Shown: positions 36,323-46,287, counted from the first letter of the stretch. The stretch: DNA of 64,000 nucleotides from an uncultured Bacilli bacterium (GCA_934201705.1 CAKPXF010000014.1:1-64000); one strand, 5' to 3'. Numbers and translations: made by a program. Notes: generated from the sequence alone by a model not told the origin.

Positions 36323-37357
36323 ATGAGAAAAATTAAAATTGTTCAATATGGTTGTGGTAAAATGAGTAAGTATACAATTCGTTATGCTTATGAACACGGA
36401 GCTGAAATTGTTGGTGCAATTGATGTTAATCCAAAAGTAGTTGGAATGGATGTTGGCGATTTTGCAGGACTTGGTGTTAAAACTGGTGTTATTATTTCTG
36501 ATAATGCAGATAAGGTATTAGATGAATGTGATGCTGATGTAGCAATTGTTACTTTATTCTCATTTATTAAAGATATTTATCCAATGGTTGAAAAATGTGT
36601 AAGTAGAGGAATCAATGTAATTACTACATGTGAAGAAGCTATTTATCCAAATACAACAGCTGCAGGAATGGTTAATAAGCTAGATAAGCTTGCTAAGGAA
36701 ACTGGCTGTACTATTACTGGCGCTGGTATGCAAGATATTTTCTGGATTAATATGGTTGGTTTAGCAGCAGCAGGATGTCACCAAATTACTAAGATTAAAG
36801 GCGCTTATTCTTATAACGTTGATGAATATGGCCTTGCTTTAGCTAACGCTCACGGCTGTGATTTAACAAAAGAAGAATTCGAACAAAAGATCGCTCATCC
36901 AGCAGAATTTGAACCATCATATGCATGGAATTCTGTTGAAGCAATTTGTAATAAGCTTCATTTAACAATTAAATCAATTACTCAAAAACATGTACCTTAT
37001 ATTATTGATAAGGATATCTATTCTGATACATTAGGCAAAGAAATCAAAGCTGGAAGATGTATTGGTATGTCTGCTGTTGTAACTGCAACAACTATGCAAG
37101 GTATTACAGTTGAGGAAGAAACAATTGGTAAGGTTTATGGAAAAGAAGATGGCGATATGTGTGACTGGCAAATCTTTGGTGAACCAAATGTTGAATATCA
37201 CGTTGTAAAGCCAGCAACTGTTGAACATACTTGTGCAACAATTGTTAATCGTATTCCTTCATTATTAAAGGCTCCAGCTGGTTATGTAACTTGTGATCAA
37301 CTTGAAGAAGTTCAATACTTAACATATCCAATGGAATTCTACGTAGATAACGATTAA
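36323..37357 (+). CDS. 2,4-diaminopentanoate dehydrogenase-like NAD(P)-dependent oxidoreductase
   Basis: This 344-residue cytoplasmic protein starts with a Rossmann NAD(P) motif (IKIVQYGCGKMSKYTIRYA, then IVGAIDVNPKVVG). It has the dihydrodipicolinate-reductase-like layout used by Ord, the 2,4-diaminopentanoate dehydrogenase of ornithine fermentation. Landmarks are VITTCEEAIYPN, TGAGMQDIFWI and the C-terminal PSLLKAPAGYVTCDQL. It may act on a diamino acid or an amino acid derivative; substrate assignment is by family resemblance only, and no other ornithine-pathway genes are in the window. It is transcribed from the MerR-type promoter directly upstream with an AGGAGG site, so it is probably induced by a ligand of that regulator. 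Confidence 0.78.
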   Translation: MRKIKIVQYGCGKMSKYTIRYAYEHGAEIVGAIDVNPKVVGMDVGDFAGLGVKTGVIISDNADKVLDECDADVAIVTLFSFIKDIYPMVEKCVSRGINVITTCEEAIYPNTTAAGMVNKLDKLAKETGCTITGAGMQDIFWINMVGLAAAGCHQITKIKGAYSYNVDEYGLALANAHGCDLTKEEFEQKIAHPAEFEPSYAWNSVEAICNKLHLTIKSITQKHVPYIIDKDIYSDTLGKEIKAGRCIGMSAVVTATTMQGITVEEETIGKVYGKEDGDMCDWQIFGEPNVEYHVVKPATVEHTCATIVNRIPSLLKAPAGYVTCDQLEEVQYLTYPMEFYVDND

Positions 37358-37373
37358 TTAAATAGAATAAATA

Positions 37374-37404
37374 AACTCTTAGGCTAACAACCTAGGAGTT
37401 TTTC
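37374..37404 (+). terminator. Intrinsic terminator after the dehydrogenase-like gene
   Basis: AACTCTTAGG (37374-37383) pairs with CCTAGGAGTT (37391-37400), with one G-T pair, followed by a T-run. Confidence 0.85.
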
Positions 37405-37440
37405 ATTGTTTTATTGATTATGACAATTAAGACAAATTGT

Positions 37441-37533
37441 AAAAATGCCACAAAAGATAGTGCAAAAATGCCGCAAAAAATAGTGCGAAAATACCGCATA
37501 AATATATACAAAAATACCGCATAAATTATTTAC
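37441..37533 (+). repeat. Four tandem 23-24 base repeats upstream of the AAA_14 ATPase gene
   Basis: Units span 37441-37463, 37464-37486, 37487-37509 and 37510-37533. Each begins (A/G)AAAATRCCRCA; the first two end in ATAGTGC. The last unit overlaps the -35 box at 37529. There are no spacers, so this is not CRISPR. The placement suggests an operator array or UP-like element. Confidence 0.85.
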
Positions 37534-37557
37534 ATTAACGATATAATATTATATAAT
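37529..37557 (+). promoter_or_regulatory. Promoter of the AAA_14 ATPase gene
   Basis: TTTACA (37529-37534) and TATAAT (37552-37557) have an ideal 17-base spacer. The repeat array runs directly into the -35 box. Confidence 0.8.
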
Positions 37558-37579
37558 AGCATTAAAGGTGGTGTTAATA

Positions 37580-38860
37580 ATGAGTTCATTATTTGATAAA
37601 AATGAATATAAACCTAGAATAATTGATAAAATCGTTGATGAATATTTAGAAAGTTGTGGCGCAATATGTATTGAAGGCCCAAAATGGTGTGGAAAAACAT
37701 GGACATCAGCATTTCATTCTAATAGTGAATTCTTTGTTGGCGATCCAAATAATAATTTTTCTAATAGGGAACTTGCAAAACTTAATCCTTCAATGGTTTT
37801 GAAAGGCAAATCACCAAGAATGATTGATGAATGGCAAGAGGTTCCAGAATTATGGGATGCGACAAGAGCAGAGGTTGATAAAAGCAATAAATATGGAATA
37901 ATAATTTTAACTGGCTCATCAACGCCTAAAAATAAAGGTATAATGCATTCAGGTGCAGGAAGAATAGTAAACTTACGCATGAATACGATGTCACTTTATG
38001 AATCTAATGATTCTTCTGGAATTATTTCTCTTCATGATATATTAAATGGAAAATTAGAAGATCAAATGTTGGAGGATGTTTCTTTAGAAAGATTAGCTTA
38101 TTTAATAGTTCGTGGAGGGTGGCCTAAAAATATTAATACGAAAAATTACTATATATCTCCAAAATCATATTATCAAAAAATAGTAGATAGCAAGTTAGAT
38201 GATAACAATGATTTTACATTTTCTAAAGATAAAATAGAATTAATTTTAAAATCTTTAGCAAGGAATGAATCAACTACAATAAGCATAAATAAAATGGCAA
38301 ATGATATTATTGACTATGATGGAAAAGCAATTTCTCCAGATACAGTGGCAAGATATATTGAAAAATTAGATAGAATGTTTTTATTTAATAATCAATTACC
38401 ATATTCTAATAATGTAAGATCATCATTACGTGTTAAAGGAGCAATAAAGAGGCATTTTTTTGATCCGTCGCTTACATGTGCAATTTTAGATTTAAATGAA
38501 AAGAAGCTTTTTAATGATTTAAACACTTTTGGATTTTTATTTGAAGCTTTAGTTGAAAGAGATTTATCAATTTATGCGATGGCAAATAATGCTAAACTAT
38601 ACCATTATCAGGATTATAATGATAATGAAATTGATGCAATTATTGAACTTGATGATGGCTCATGGTGTGGTTTTGAAATAAAACTTGGAGCCAAAAGTAT
38701 AGATGAAGCTGCTAGTAATTTAATACGAATTAATAGTAAGATTATAAATAATGGTGGCAAAGGCGCAAAAGTTTTATGTGTAATATGTGGATTGATTAAT
38801 GCTGCATATAAAAGAAAAGATGGAGTATTTGTTGTACCTATAACTGCTTTAAAAGACTAA
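37580..38860 (+). CDS. AAA_14/DUF4143 ATP-binding protein
   Basis: This 426-residue cytoplasmic protein has an N-terminal P-loop ATPase of the AAA_14 type: Walker A GPKWCGKTW (about residues 29-37), Walker B RMIDEWQEVP, and ILTGSSTP (sensor). A C-terminal DUF4143-type domain follows (VARYIEKLDRMFLF, FGFLFEALVERDLS, DAIIELDDGSWCGFEIKLG, which resembles a restriction-endonuclease-like beta-sheet). These proteins are common, often in variable genome regions, and their function is unknown. The start at 37580 sits 7-8 bases after AAAGGTGG. It is preceded by four tandem repeats and its own promoter, and ends at a terminator (38877-38901). Confidence 0.88.
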   Translation: MSSLFDKNEYKPRIIDKIVDEYLESCGAICIEGPKWCGKTWTSAFHSNSEFFVGDPNNNFSNRELAKLNPSMVLKGKSPRMIDEWQEVPELWDATRAEVDKSNKYGIIILTGSSTPKNKGIMHSGAGRIVNLRMNTMSLYESNDSSGIISLHDILNGKLEDQMLEDVSLERLAYLIVRGGWPKNINTKNYYISPKSYYQKIVDSKLDDNNDFTFSKDKIELILKSLARNESTTISINKMANDIIDYDGKAISPDTVARYIEKLDRMFLFNNQLPYSNNVRSSLRVKGAIKRHFFDPSLTCAILDLNEKKLFNDLNTFGFLFEALVERDLSIYAMANNAKLYHYQDYNDNEIDAIIELDDGSWCGFEIKLGAKSIDEAASNLIRINSKIINNGGKGAKVLCVICGLINAAYKRKDGVFVVPITALKD

Positions 38861-38876
38861 TATACTACGCAAAAAT

Positions 38877-38901
38877 ACTTAGGACTTTTCTAAGTTTTTT
38901 T
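38877..38901 (+). terminator. Intrinsic terminator of the AAA_14 ATPase gene
   Basis: ACTTAG (38877-38882) pairs with CTAAGT (38890-38895), followed by seven T. Confidence 0.75.
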
Positions 38902-38970
38902 GTTTATGAATAAAAATAAAGTAAAAAGCCAATGATATAATTAATCAAAGTCTTATTTTAAATTATGTTT

Positions 38971-40218
38971 TTATACACTATATTTAGTAGATTTTCCAGT
39001 ACCAGTTACCTTTACATATCCTTTATTTTGAAGTGATTTTGTCAAACGTAAAACTTTATCTTTACTAAATCCAGTAATTTTTACTAAATCATTACTTGAT
39101 GCTATTATTCCTTTTGCTAAATATTCAATTATCTTGCTTTCATCAACAGTAAGTTGAACTTTAAGGCTTAATGAAGGTAATATGACCGATATGCTGTTTT
39201 CATATATTTTAAAGTCTGGTTTAAAAGTGGCATCTTGGTAGGTTTGTTTAATTCTTAGTATGCCTGTTTTAAACATTTCTATATATTTTAATCGAAAGAA
39301 TATATTTGCTATTATAGGGTTCCTAGGCTTCGATACTTGACCATCTAAATATTCTTTTTGACTTACACTATGAACTAATCCACCAGGAGAAGTAATGCTA
39401 ATTGTGTCTTTATACATAGAAACTATTACATTAGGAGTATCGTCCCAAGATCTATGGATTAATGCATTCGCTAATGCTTCTCTAAAGGCATTTTCAGGAA
39501 TAATATTTACAATTTTACGATTTACTCCATCTATTTCTTCATATTCATAGTATTTTTTATACATTTCGTAAGCAGCATCAAACATATCAAAAATTGATTT
39601 ATTTGTGATTGTGATTCGATCCATAATCTGATTAATATTTTCTCCAAATCTTACTATATCAATACCTGATAAGTTATTATTATCAGAAACTATTAATGCA
39701 GCATTATTAAATTTTCCGTTTTCATTTATTAAACCAAATGTTTTTAATATGTCTTGATTTAAATTAATTTTTAAAATTGCTTTGACTTTTTTATTAAACG
39801 AATTAAATGATAAATCTTTATCAACATCTAATTCTTCAAACGACAAATTCTTTCCTTCAAGAATAACTCTATGAAGCTCTAATAAATCCATTTCAATTGT
39901 TGAAGAATCATTCCGTTTGTATGCTTTAGATTTATACATATAAGGCTTATATAAACCTTCATATACTAAAAGTGTAATTGTATTATTATTATAATTACAT
40001 TCAAATTGATAATTTGGTTTAGGACTAATCGAATCATTTATTTTGTTTTCTAAATCTAAACAAATTTGTTTTAAGTCTCCATTTAATCCACAAATTGTAC
40101 CATCATCATTATAGCCAAATTTAATAATGCCAGTTCCAATATTTGAATAAGCACTGACTGTTTTTAAAAAAGTATTAGTCACATCTGATTTATATTCTAA
40201 AAAGCGATTTTCTTTCAT
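38971..40218 (-). CDS. AlbA_2 (Schlafen-like) putative DNA/RNA-binding regulator with HATPase_c_4 domain
   Basis: This 415-residue cytoplasmic protein has an N-terminal AlbA_2 domain (about 1-120; ENRFLEYKSDV, FLKTVSAYSNIGTGIIKFG). A middle region follows, then the HATPase_c_4-type block (NAFREALANALIHRSW, VSMYKDTISITSPGGL, PRNPIIANIFFRLKYIE). It ends in a winged-helix-like segment (GIIASSNDLVKITGFSKDKV). Such proteins are often called transcriptional regulators, but direct evidence for the family is thin. The GGGTGA site 6 bases before 40218 decides the start. Its upstream region carries motifs matching the repeats in front of the neighbouring AAA_14 gene, so the two may be regulated together. 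Confidence 0.85.
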   Translation of the reverse strand: MKENRFLEYKSDVTNTFLKTVSAYSNIGTGIIKFGYNDDGTICGLNGDLKQICLDLENKINDSISPKPNYQFECNYNNNTITLLVYEGLYKPYMYKSKAYKRNDSSTIEMDLLELHRVILEGKNLSFEELDVDKDLSFNSFNKKVKAILKINLNQDILKTFGLINENGKFNNAALIVSDNNNLSGIDIVRFGENINQIMDRITITNKSIFDMFDAAYEMYKKYYEYEEIDGVNRKIVNIIPENAFREALANALIHRSWDDTPNVIVSMYKDTISITSPGGLVHSVSQKEYLDGQVSKPRNPIIANIFFRLKYIEMFKTGILRIKQTYQDATFKPDFKIYENSISVILPSLSLKVQLTVDESKIIEYLAKGIIASSNDLVKITGFSKDKVLRLTKSLQNKGYVKVTGTGKSTKYSV

Positions 40219-40579
40219 TATTTTCACCCAAATATATTTTAACAAATATAGTGCAAAAATGTAACGTATTTTTTTTCGTTGTATTTTTGTGGTATTTATA
40301 GAAGCATATTATTTTTTATCAAACAATTATTTTGAGGTACATTTAATAAAAAAGTCAATTGTTTTGCTAAATTTTGATTTTATATAAATACATAATTATT
40401 TATCTACTGGCATCTCTTGGTATAGTTGTTCAAAGAAATTATTGTTTTATATATTAAAAATAATGCTTCAAAATAAGTAATTGTTGTTATACAATTATTT
40501 TATGCGGTATAAACATAATTATCAATATATATTAATTTTGGTGCCGATGTCTATAAATAAAAAATGTGAGGAATAAAAT
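40219..40579. other. Intergenic region with dispersed copies of the 23-base repeat motif
   Basis: The 14-base string ATAGTGCAAAAATG (40248-40261) is identical to bases 37457-37470. AAATACCACAAAAATAC is present in inverted orientation at about 40281-40298. The 12-base ATACCGCATAAA is present inverted at 40499-40510. A plausible promoter for the AlbA_2 gene on the minus strand uses the first copy. The remainder up to the GH43 ribosome binding site (GAGGAA) is AT-rich with nothing else recognisable. Confidence 0.65.
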
Positions 40580-41761
40580 ATGAATGTAAGTGCTGCAGAT
40601 CCGTTTGTTTTATATGATAAAAATGAAAAATGCTTTTATTGCTATGCAACAAGTAATGAATTAGCACCAAAAGATAAAGCTTTTTTTATTTATAAATCAT
40701 TTGATGGAAGTAATTTTGAATTTGTTGGTTATGCATTAGATTTAAATCATAAGAATATTTGGGGTAGCACTTGGTTTTGGGCACCTGAGGTTTATTATAA
40801 TGAAAATAATGGCTATTATTATATGCTTTATTCAGCATGCTTAAAAAAAGAATTAGTTAAAGAATATTTTTATGATGATAACTATGAAGAAACATGTAAA
40901 ATAGGCGTTGCTGTTAGTAAATTTCCATCTGGCCCATTTGTTAATATAACTAATAGACCAATTGACTATTTTCCATATGATAAAAACTATAAGGATATTG
41001 AAAAAGTAAGCAACGATATTTTTAATTTAAAGGATGATAATTTACTTAAAGATGTTAAAAGTGGAATTCATTTTCCAATAATAGATGCTAGCTTATTCTT
41101 TAAAGGTGATAGAATATTTTTGTTTTATTCAAGATGCTGCTATAAAAACTGCTTGTTTGATAAAAAACTTAATAGATTTGTTGAAGAAAGTAATATAGCT
41201 TTAGTTGAACTTAATAATAATTTTTGGTTTACTAAAGAGTTAATAATGCCAAAAATTAAAGATGAGTATAAATATTTTAATTTAAAGGATAATCAAAGAC
41301 AAGATAGGTATCTTGATGTTATCAATTATAAAAAGGAACCACAGGAATGGGAAAACGCCCATATAAATGATTATTTTAAAACTAATGGAACTAATAAAAA
41401 TAGAAGATGGAGTGAAGGAAGTACAACCTTTAAGGTTAAAAGCTTAGATTTATATGCTATTTTATATTCTTGTAATTTCTATCAAAATAAAAATTATGGT
41501 GTTGGTATTGCTTTTTCAAATGATGGAATAAACGATTTTATAAAATATAAAAGCAATCCAATAATTCATCAAATTAAAGAAGATAGCCTATATTCAACAG
41601 GACATGGTTCTTTAGTAACTTTAGATGATAAAATGTATTATTATTTTCATGGAAGAGATTCATTAACAGCAAATCGCTCCTTGTATAGATGTGAGCTATG
41701 CATTAATTCAATAGATGATGTTAAGGTAAGTAATATTTTTCATTGCAATTTATTAAAATAA
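40580..41761 (+). CDS. Glycoside hydrolase family 43 enzyme
   Basis: This 393-residue protein has no signal peptide and so is cytoplasmic. It shows the five-bladed propeller pattern of GH43: ADPFVLYD with Asp7 as the probable base, WFWAPEVYY, GIHFPIIDASLFF with Asp169, and RRWSEGSTTFK with Glu279 as the probable acid. Family members release arabinose, xylose or galactose from plant-type oligosaccharides; specificity cannot be read here. It has a GAGGAA ribosome binding site and no adjacent transporter. It fits with the GH31 and GH127-like enzymes at the left end as a further cytoplasmic debranching enzyme. Confidence 0.88.
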   Translation: MNVSAADPFVLYDKNEKCFYCYATSNELAPKDKAFFIYKSFDGSNFEFVGYALDLNHKNIWGSTWFWAPEVYYNENNGYYYMLYSACLKKELVKEYFYDDNYEETCKIGVAVSKFPSGPFVNITNRPIDYFPYDKNYKDIEKVSNDIFNLKDDNLLKDVKSGIHFPIIDASLFFKGDRIFLFYSRCCYKNCLFDKKLNRFVEESNIALVELNNNFWFTKELIMPKIKDEYKYFNLKDNQRQDRYLDVINYKKEPQEWENAHINDYFKTNGTNKNRRWSEGSTTFKVKSLDLYAILYSCNFYQNKNYGVGIAFSNDGINDFIKYKSNPIIHQIKEDSLYSTGHGSLVTLDDKMYYYFHGRDSLTANRSLYRCELCINSIDDVKVSNIFHCNLLK

Positions 41762-41807
41762 TTTATATTATGTTTATAGAATAATAGTATTTATTCGGAG
41801 GTTAAAT

Positions 41808-44405
41808 ATGAAAAAGAAGCTTCTTTGTTTTTTCTTAGGACTCATAATAGCAAGTATTTTTACTTTATCTTTAAATGATAGCAAAACAGTTTTAGCTATT
41901 GAAACATTTAATAAAGATATTACCTATGATTTATTAACAAAAGAAACATCCCCTTTGATTTTAAATAATGAAAGCCTTACTTTCAATGTTAATGTTGACG
42001 ATAAGATTGTTTATGAGAATGTTTCAGATTATAAAAATAATGTAAAGATTGATTATTCTATTTATAATGACACAGATGTCAATGTTAAAACTACCTTCTA
42101 TCAATGTATGAAAAAGCCATTAGGTATTGAGTTTAAATACTTTGATGAAAGCAAGAAAGATTTTGTATATTTAGATGATAAAGAATTATATTCTATTCCA
42201 TTTTCTGGAACATATCGCTATGTTTATGATTCAAATAAGGTAAATAAAGAATTGATATCATCCATAAAAGATACCTATATGTCTTCTTACTTTATAAATA
42301 ATGAAACGCCTATTTATAAATACACTTTTAAAGTAGAACCTTTAAATGTAAAATATGTTACGTATGATTATAAAGATACAGATATGTCAAATGCATATAA
42401 ACAGTTTTTTGGCTATAATAGTTCATCTTTTTCAAATAAAAACTATACATATTATTTTAATATTTTAGAAGATAATACTTTTATTGTGTATTTTATTAAT
42501 GACTTGAGCGATAGTTTTTTAAATAGTTGTAAGGTATATAATAATAATTCATCTTTTTTAAATAGCATAAGTGTTTTAAAAAAGGAAACGCAAAAATTTG
42601 AAGATTTTGTTTTTAGCTATTATGATGAAGAAAAAGGTGTAAGCAGAATAGATTATAATAACGCAATATATAATAAAATAAATGAAAAAAATGGAATTTA
42701 TAATGATGTTAGTTTTTTTAATATTTATGATTCGTTAGTTCGTTTTTATGAGTTTGCTATAAATATTCCTAAAAATAAAACTACTGTATTTTCAATTGTA
42801 AGACCAATTTATTTAAAAATTAATAATTATTATTCTTCCTTAGTACATTATTATAGTTTTACTTTTGATAATCAATCTTTTAAGGAAATAAAATCAAGAA
42901 GTATTAAAATAAAAACAGATGCATTTATTATAAATAGTAGTTTAGAAGAAATAAATAGTAATGAGTTTATAGAAATTGATCCATTAAATAATTTCTTTTC
43001 ATTTAGTATTTCAAATGATCCAAATGCAGTTAATGATTTAATTTTAAGATTTGATAGGTTGTTGGCTACTGCAATTTTCTTTGCGATTTGCTTGCTTGGA
43101 ATTATAACATTTTTTACAATTGGCATGATAGTTGCTTTAATAGCAGTTTGTGCAAATGGTAGAAGAACATTTATTAATCTTGATAGTAGCTATAAAAAAT
43201 TAAAAACATTTTATGTTTTAGAAGGAATACTAGAAATATTAATATTTGCTCAATGTATTATTCAATTGGTTTTACATAATGTTGTATATGCTCAAATAGC
43301 GTTAGCTATAAGTATATTAATTTTTACTTTGATTGAAATAATTAAATATAACCAAAAGCATATTGCTAAGCTTGTTTTATCAATAATTCTATTAATTTTA
43401 ACAATAATTGCTGTATTTATTATGCGATTAAACTTAGTAGTTTTAGCTATTGCATTTGCTTTATTTATCATTAATTTAGTATGTATTGATAAATATAAAA
43501 AGAAATATTGTGATCAAAATGAAACAAAAGTTAAAAAAGATGATGTAAAGGTAAGATATTATCCATTAAATATCCTTAATAATAAAGACAATATTATTGC
43601 TAAGGTAGGATTATTTATAGCCATTATTTTAATATTTTTATTGGCATTTATTCTAAAATCAGGTGAAATATTTATAGTTTTACTTATCTTTTTATTATAC
43701 TTTTTACTTCATTTAATGATTCAAATTCATAATCAAAAGGATTTTACAGAATTTAGTAAGGATTTAAACTATGAGAAATTAAAAACAAATATATTAAGAA
43801 AAATAAATGATAAAAGGATTAATCCTGAAACGGTTGCTTTATATAAATTAAAGCTTGCTGAAGCCGCACTATGCTATTCACTTGAGGACTTTAAAGAGTT
43901 TTATGATAGTATAGTTAATACGAATAATAATAAAATAAAAAGAGATATTGATTTCTTACAATTGAATTATTTATTAAATGAAAAGGATTTTATAAATAAA
44001 GCAAATGAATTAAAAAACAAACATAGCAAATTTTCTAAAAAAATTGATAAATTTAGTGAAAAATGGAAATTTGCTTACACATCAATAAAGGATGATAAAA
44101 TGCTTCAAAAGCTCCCATATAATACAAAGAACAATTTATCAAATGCAATTGATTTATTTGTTTTAATTAGTTATTATCGCAATAATAATGAAATTGAAAA
44201 AAGTAATGAGTTATATACTATTTTTAAAGAAAAATATAGTAATGTTACTTTATTAAATGATATCTTAAATGGTATTGATGTCCGTTTAAGATATAAAGAA
44301 TTAATAAACAATGAAAAAATAAATTGTAGTTGTTGTAATGCAGTAATTGATAAGTTTTTACTAAATTGCCCTTATTGTGGTAGTAAAATAAATAAGAATT
44401 TATAA
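41808..44405 (+). CDS. Exported-ectodomain multispan membrane protein with C-terminal zinc ribbon (paralogue 1)
   Basis: This 865-residue protein has a signal peptide (about 1-31) and an outside beta-rich domain of about 380 residues (VYENVSDYKNNVKIDYSIYN). About eight transmembrane helices between residues 410 and 650 follow, including the conserved loop VALIAVCANGRRTF. A cytoplasmic helical domain ends in a zinc ribbon (CSCCNAVIDKFLLNCPYCG). I do not recognise the family. A strong CGGAGG site precedes the ATG. The following gene is a shortened paralogue. A sensor or transport role is possible but not supported by any catalytic motif. Confidence 0.75.
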   Translation: MKKKLLCFFLGLIIASIFTLSLNDSKTVLAIETFNKDITYDLLTKETSPLILNNESLTFNVNVDDKIVYENVSDYKNNVKIDYSIYNDTDVNVKTTFYQCMKKPLGIEFKYFDESKKDFVYLDDKELYSIPFSGTYRYVYDSNKVNKELISSIKDTYMSSYFINNETPIYKYTFKVEPLNVKYVTYDYKDTDMSNAYKQFFGYNSSSFSNKNYTYYFNILEDNTFIVYFINDLSDSFLNSCKVYNNNSSFLNSISVLKKETQKFEDFVFSYYDEEKGVSRIDYNNAIYNKINEKNGIYNDVSFFNIYDSLVRFYEFAINIPKNKTTVFSIVRPIYLKINNYYSSLVHYYSFTFDNQSFKEIKSRSIKIKTDAFIINSSLEEINSNEFIEIDPLNNFFSFSISNDPNAVNDLILRFDRLLATAIFFAICLLGIITFFTIGMIVALIAVCANGRRTFINLDSSYKKLKTFYVLEGILEILIFAQCIIQLVLHNVVYAQIALAISILIFTLIEIIKYNQKHIAKLVLSIILLILTIIAVFIMRLNLVVLAIAFALFIINLVCIDKYKKKYCDQNETKVKKDDVKVRYYPLNILNNKDNIIAKVGLFIAIILIFLLAFILKSGEIFIVLLIFLLYFLLHLMIQIHNQKDFTEFSKDLNYEKLKTNILRKINDKRINPETVALYKLKLAEAALCYSLEDFKEFYDSIVNTNNNKIKRDIDFLQLNYLLNEKDFINKANELKNKHSKFSKKIDKFSEKWKFAYTSIKDDKMLQKLPYNTKNNLSNAIDLFVLISYYRNNNEIEKSNELYTIFKEKYSNVTLLNDILNGIDVRLRYKELINNEKINCSCCNAVIDKFLLNCPYCGSKINKNL

Positions 44406-44509
44406 TTTGCTTTAGTATTAATTAAAAAGTTAACGTATCAATCATTAAGTTTTACTTGGATAATTGATATTGAATTAATAGTAGTATTAATTATATGGAG
44501 GATTAATAA

Positions 44510-46279
44510 ATGAAAAAAAGATTGCTTATTACATTAACATTTTTAGTATTTATTAATATTATTCTATCAATGACCTTGATTAATAATAGTGTTTTTGCAA
44601 GAGATATGGAGTATTTACTTGAAGATAAGAATACATATGATTTATTTTCAAACGATATCAGTTATTTAAGGGTTAAAAATGAATCTATTACATTAAATAT
44701 TACAAATGAAAAAAAGATAATTTATGAAAATGTAGCTGATTATAAAAATAATGTACAAATAGATTATTCATTTTATAATGATACTAATGAAACAATAAAA
44801 ACAACTTTTTATCAATGTATAAAAAAACCATCAAATATTTTATTTAAAAGCTTTGATGGTAATAAATCTGTTAATTTAGATGACATAGAACTATATGATT
44901 TACCAGATGGCAGATTCCGTTATGTAGGTAATTACAATAATAATAAAAAATATTATGAAGCTGTAAATGGTATAAGAAACTTTTACGATACAGCTAATTT
45001 TGTAAATAATGAATCGACTGTTTATCAATATACTTTTAAGGTAAACTCGTTAGAATTATGCCCTAAGAAGGTTTCTTATATTTATTTATCTACAGGGCAA
45101 AGTGATATATTTCAAAAATTCTTTGGCTATGATAAAGTAACATACACTGCTAGCGATTATTTATTTTTTGATTTTCAAGTTGCAGAAAATTATACATTTA
45201 CTGTTAACTACTTAACCGATTTAAGCGATAGTTTTTTGACTGATTGCAAAATATATAGCGAAAGTGGAACAAAAATAGATGGAAGCATTACTGTTTTAAA
45301 TAAAGTAGAAAAAAAATTTAAAGACTTTGTATTTTATTATTATGATGAAAGTAAAGGCGTCAGCAAAATGGATTATAATAATGCAATCTATGATAAAATC
45401 AATGGAAAAGAAAGGATTGATAATGGTTTAAGCTTCTTTGATGTTTATGATTCATTAAAGCGTTTTTATGAATTTGAAGTTAGTGTTGAGCCAAATTCAA
45501 CATATGATCTTTCTATAAAAATGCCCATATATCCATTAAATATTGATATAGGGACTTCCTACATATTTACATATAAACTTGTTTATGATTCAACTGTTTT
45601 TATAAAAGGAATTGAATCTATATATATAAAAGTTAATACGGAAGATTATATTATAGATTGCTCTTATAATAAGCTAAAAAGAAACGAAATATACAATGTT
45701 AATTTGGATTATGATTCTAAATACGTTTCGTTTGTTACTTGTGATGAAAAAAATCCAATTGGTTATGATAGTGAATATAATCGTCAAGATTCAATAGACA
45801 ATATATTTTATACGATTTTTTTAATGATTGATTTTTATTTAGCCATGGTAATTATTACTGGAATGGTTGTTGCTTTAATTGCAATTTGTGCAAACGGAAG
45901 AAGAACATTTAATAATCTGCCAAACGAGATAAAAAAATTAAAAACAATTTATATTGTGGAAGGAATATTTGAATTGCTTTTAACAATTGAATGTGCTTTT
46001 CAAGCCATCATATCATCAATATATATTCTTCAAATAATAATTAGTATAGCGATATTATCAATAATTTTGATTGAGTTAATTAAGTATAAGCAAAAGCACA
46101 CTATTAAATGTGTATTGGCCTTTATTATACTAGCTAATAGTTTGCTAACTATACTTTTACCAAAATCTATTTCTTTTACATTAATTTTAGCTTTATTATT
46201 ATTTTTTGTTGACTTATTTAGTATTGATAGATATAAAAAAGAATATTGTGATAAAAATGAAATGAACACAAACGTATAA
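44510..46279 (+). CDS. Membrane protein paralogue 2, lacking the cytoplasmic zinc-ribbon domain
   Basis: This 589-residue protein parallels the previous gene over its whole length: signal peptide, ectodomain (VYENVADYKNNVQIDYSFYN is the closest shared block, DLSDSFLTDCK), and the membrane block VALIAICANGRRTF. It then stops right after the shared linker (YCDKNEMNTNV), so the last membrane helices, cytoplasmic domain and zinc ribbon are missing. The clean ending, own TGGAGG ribosome binding site and terminator suggest a functional short form after tandem duplication rather than a pseudogene. Confidence 0.75.
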   Translation: MKKRLLITLTFLVFINIILSMTLINNSVFARDMEYLLEDKNTYDLFSNDISYLRVKNESITLNITNEKKIIYENVADYKNNVQIDYSFYNDTNETIKTTFYQCIKKPSNILFKSFDGNKSVNLDDIELYDLPDGRFRYVGNYNNNKKYYEAVNGIRNFYDTANFVNNESTVYQYTFKVNSLELCPKKVSYIYLSTGQSDIFQKFFGYDKVTYTASDYLFFDFQVAENYTFTVNYLTDLSDSFLTDCKIYSESGTKIDGSITVLNKVEKKFKDFVFYYYDESKGVSKMDYNNAIYDKINGKERIDNGLSFFDVYDSLKRFYEFEVSVEPNSTYDLSIKMPIYPLNIDIGTSYIFTYKLVYDSTVFIKGIESIYIKVNTEDYIIDCSYNKLKRNEIYNVNLDYDSKYVSFVTCDEKNPIGYDSEYNRQDSIDNIFYTIFLMIDFYLAMVIITGMVVALIAICANGRRTFNNLPNEIKKLKTIYIVEGIFELLLTIECAFQAIISSIYILQIIISIAILSIILIELIKYKQKHTIKCVLAFIILANSLLTILLPKSISFTLILALLLFFVDLFSIDRYKKEYCDKNEMNTNV

Positions 46280-46287
46280 TTATTCTT

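Noticed and set aside
37441..37533. Possible CRISPR array
   Set aside because: The 23-base units are directly adjacent without spacers, diverge from each other, and no cas genes are present.
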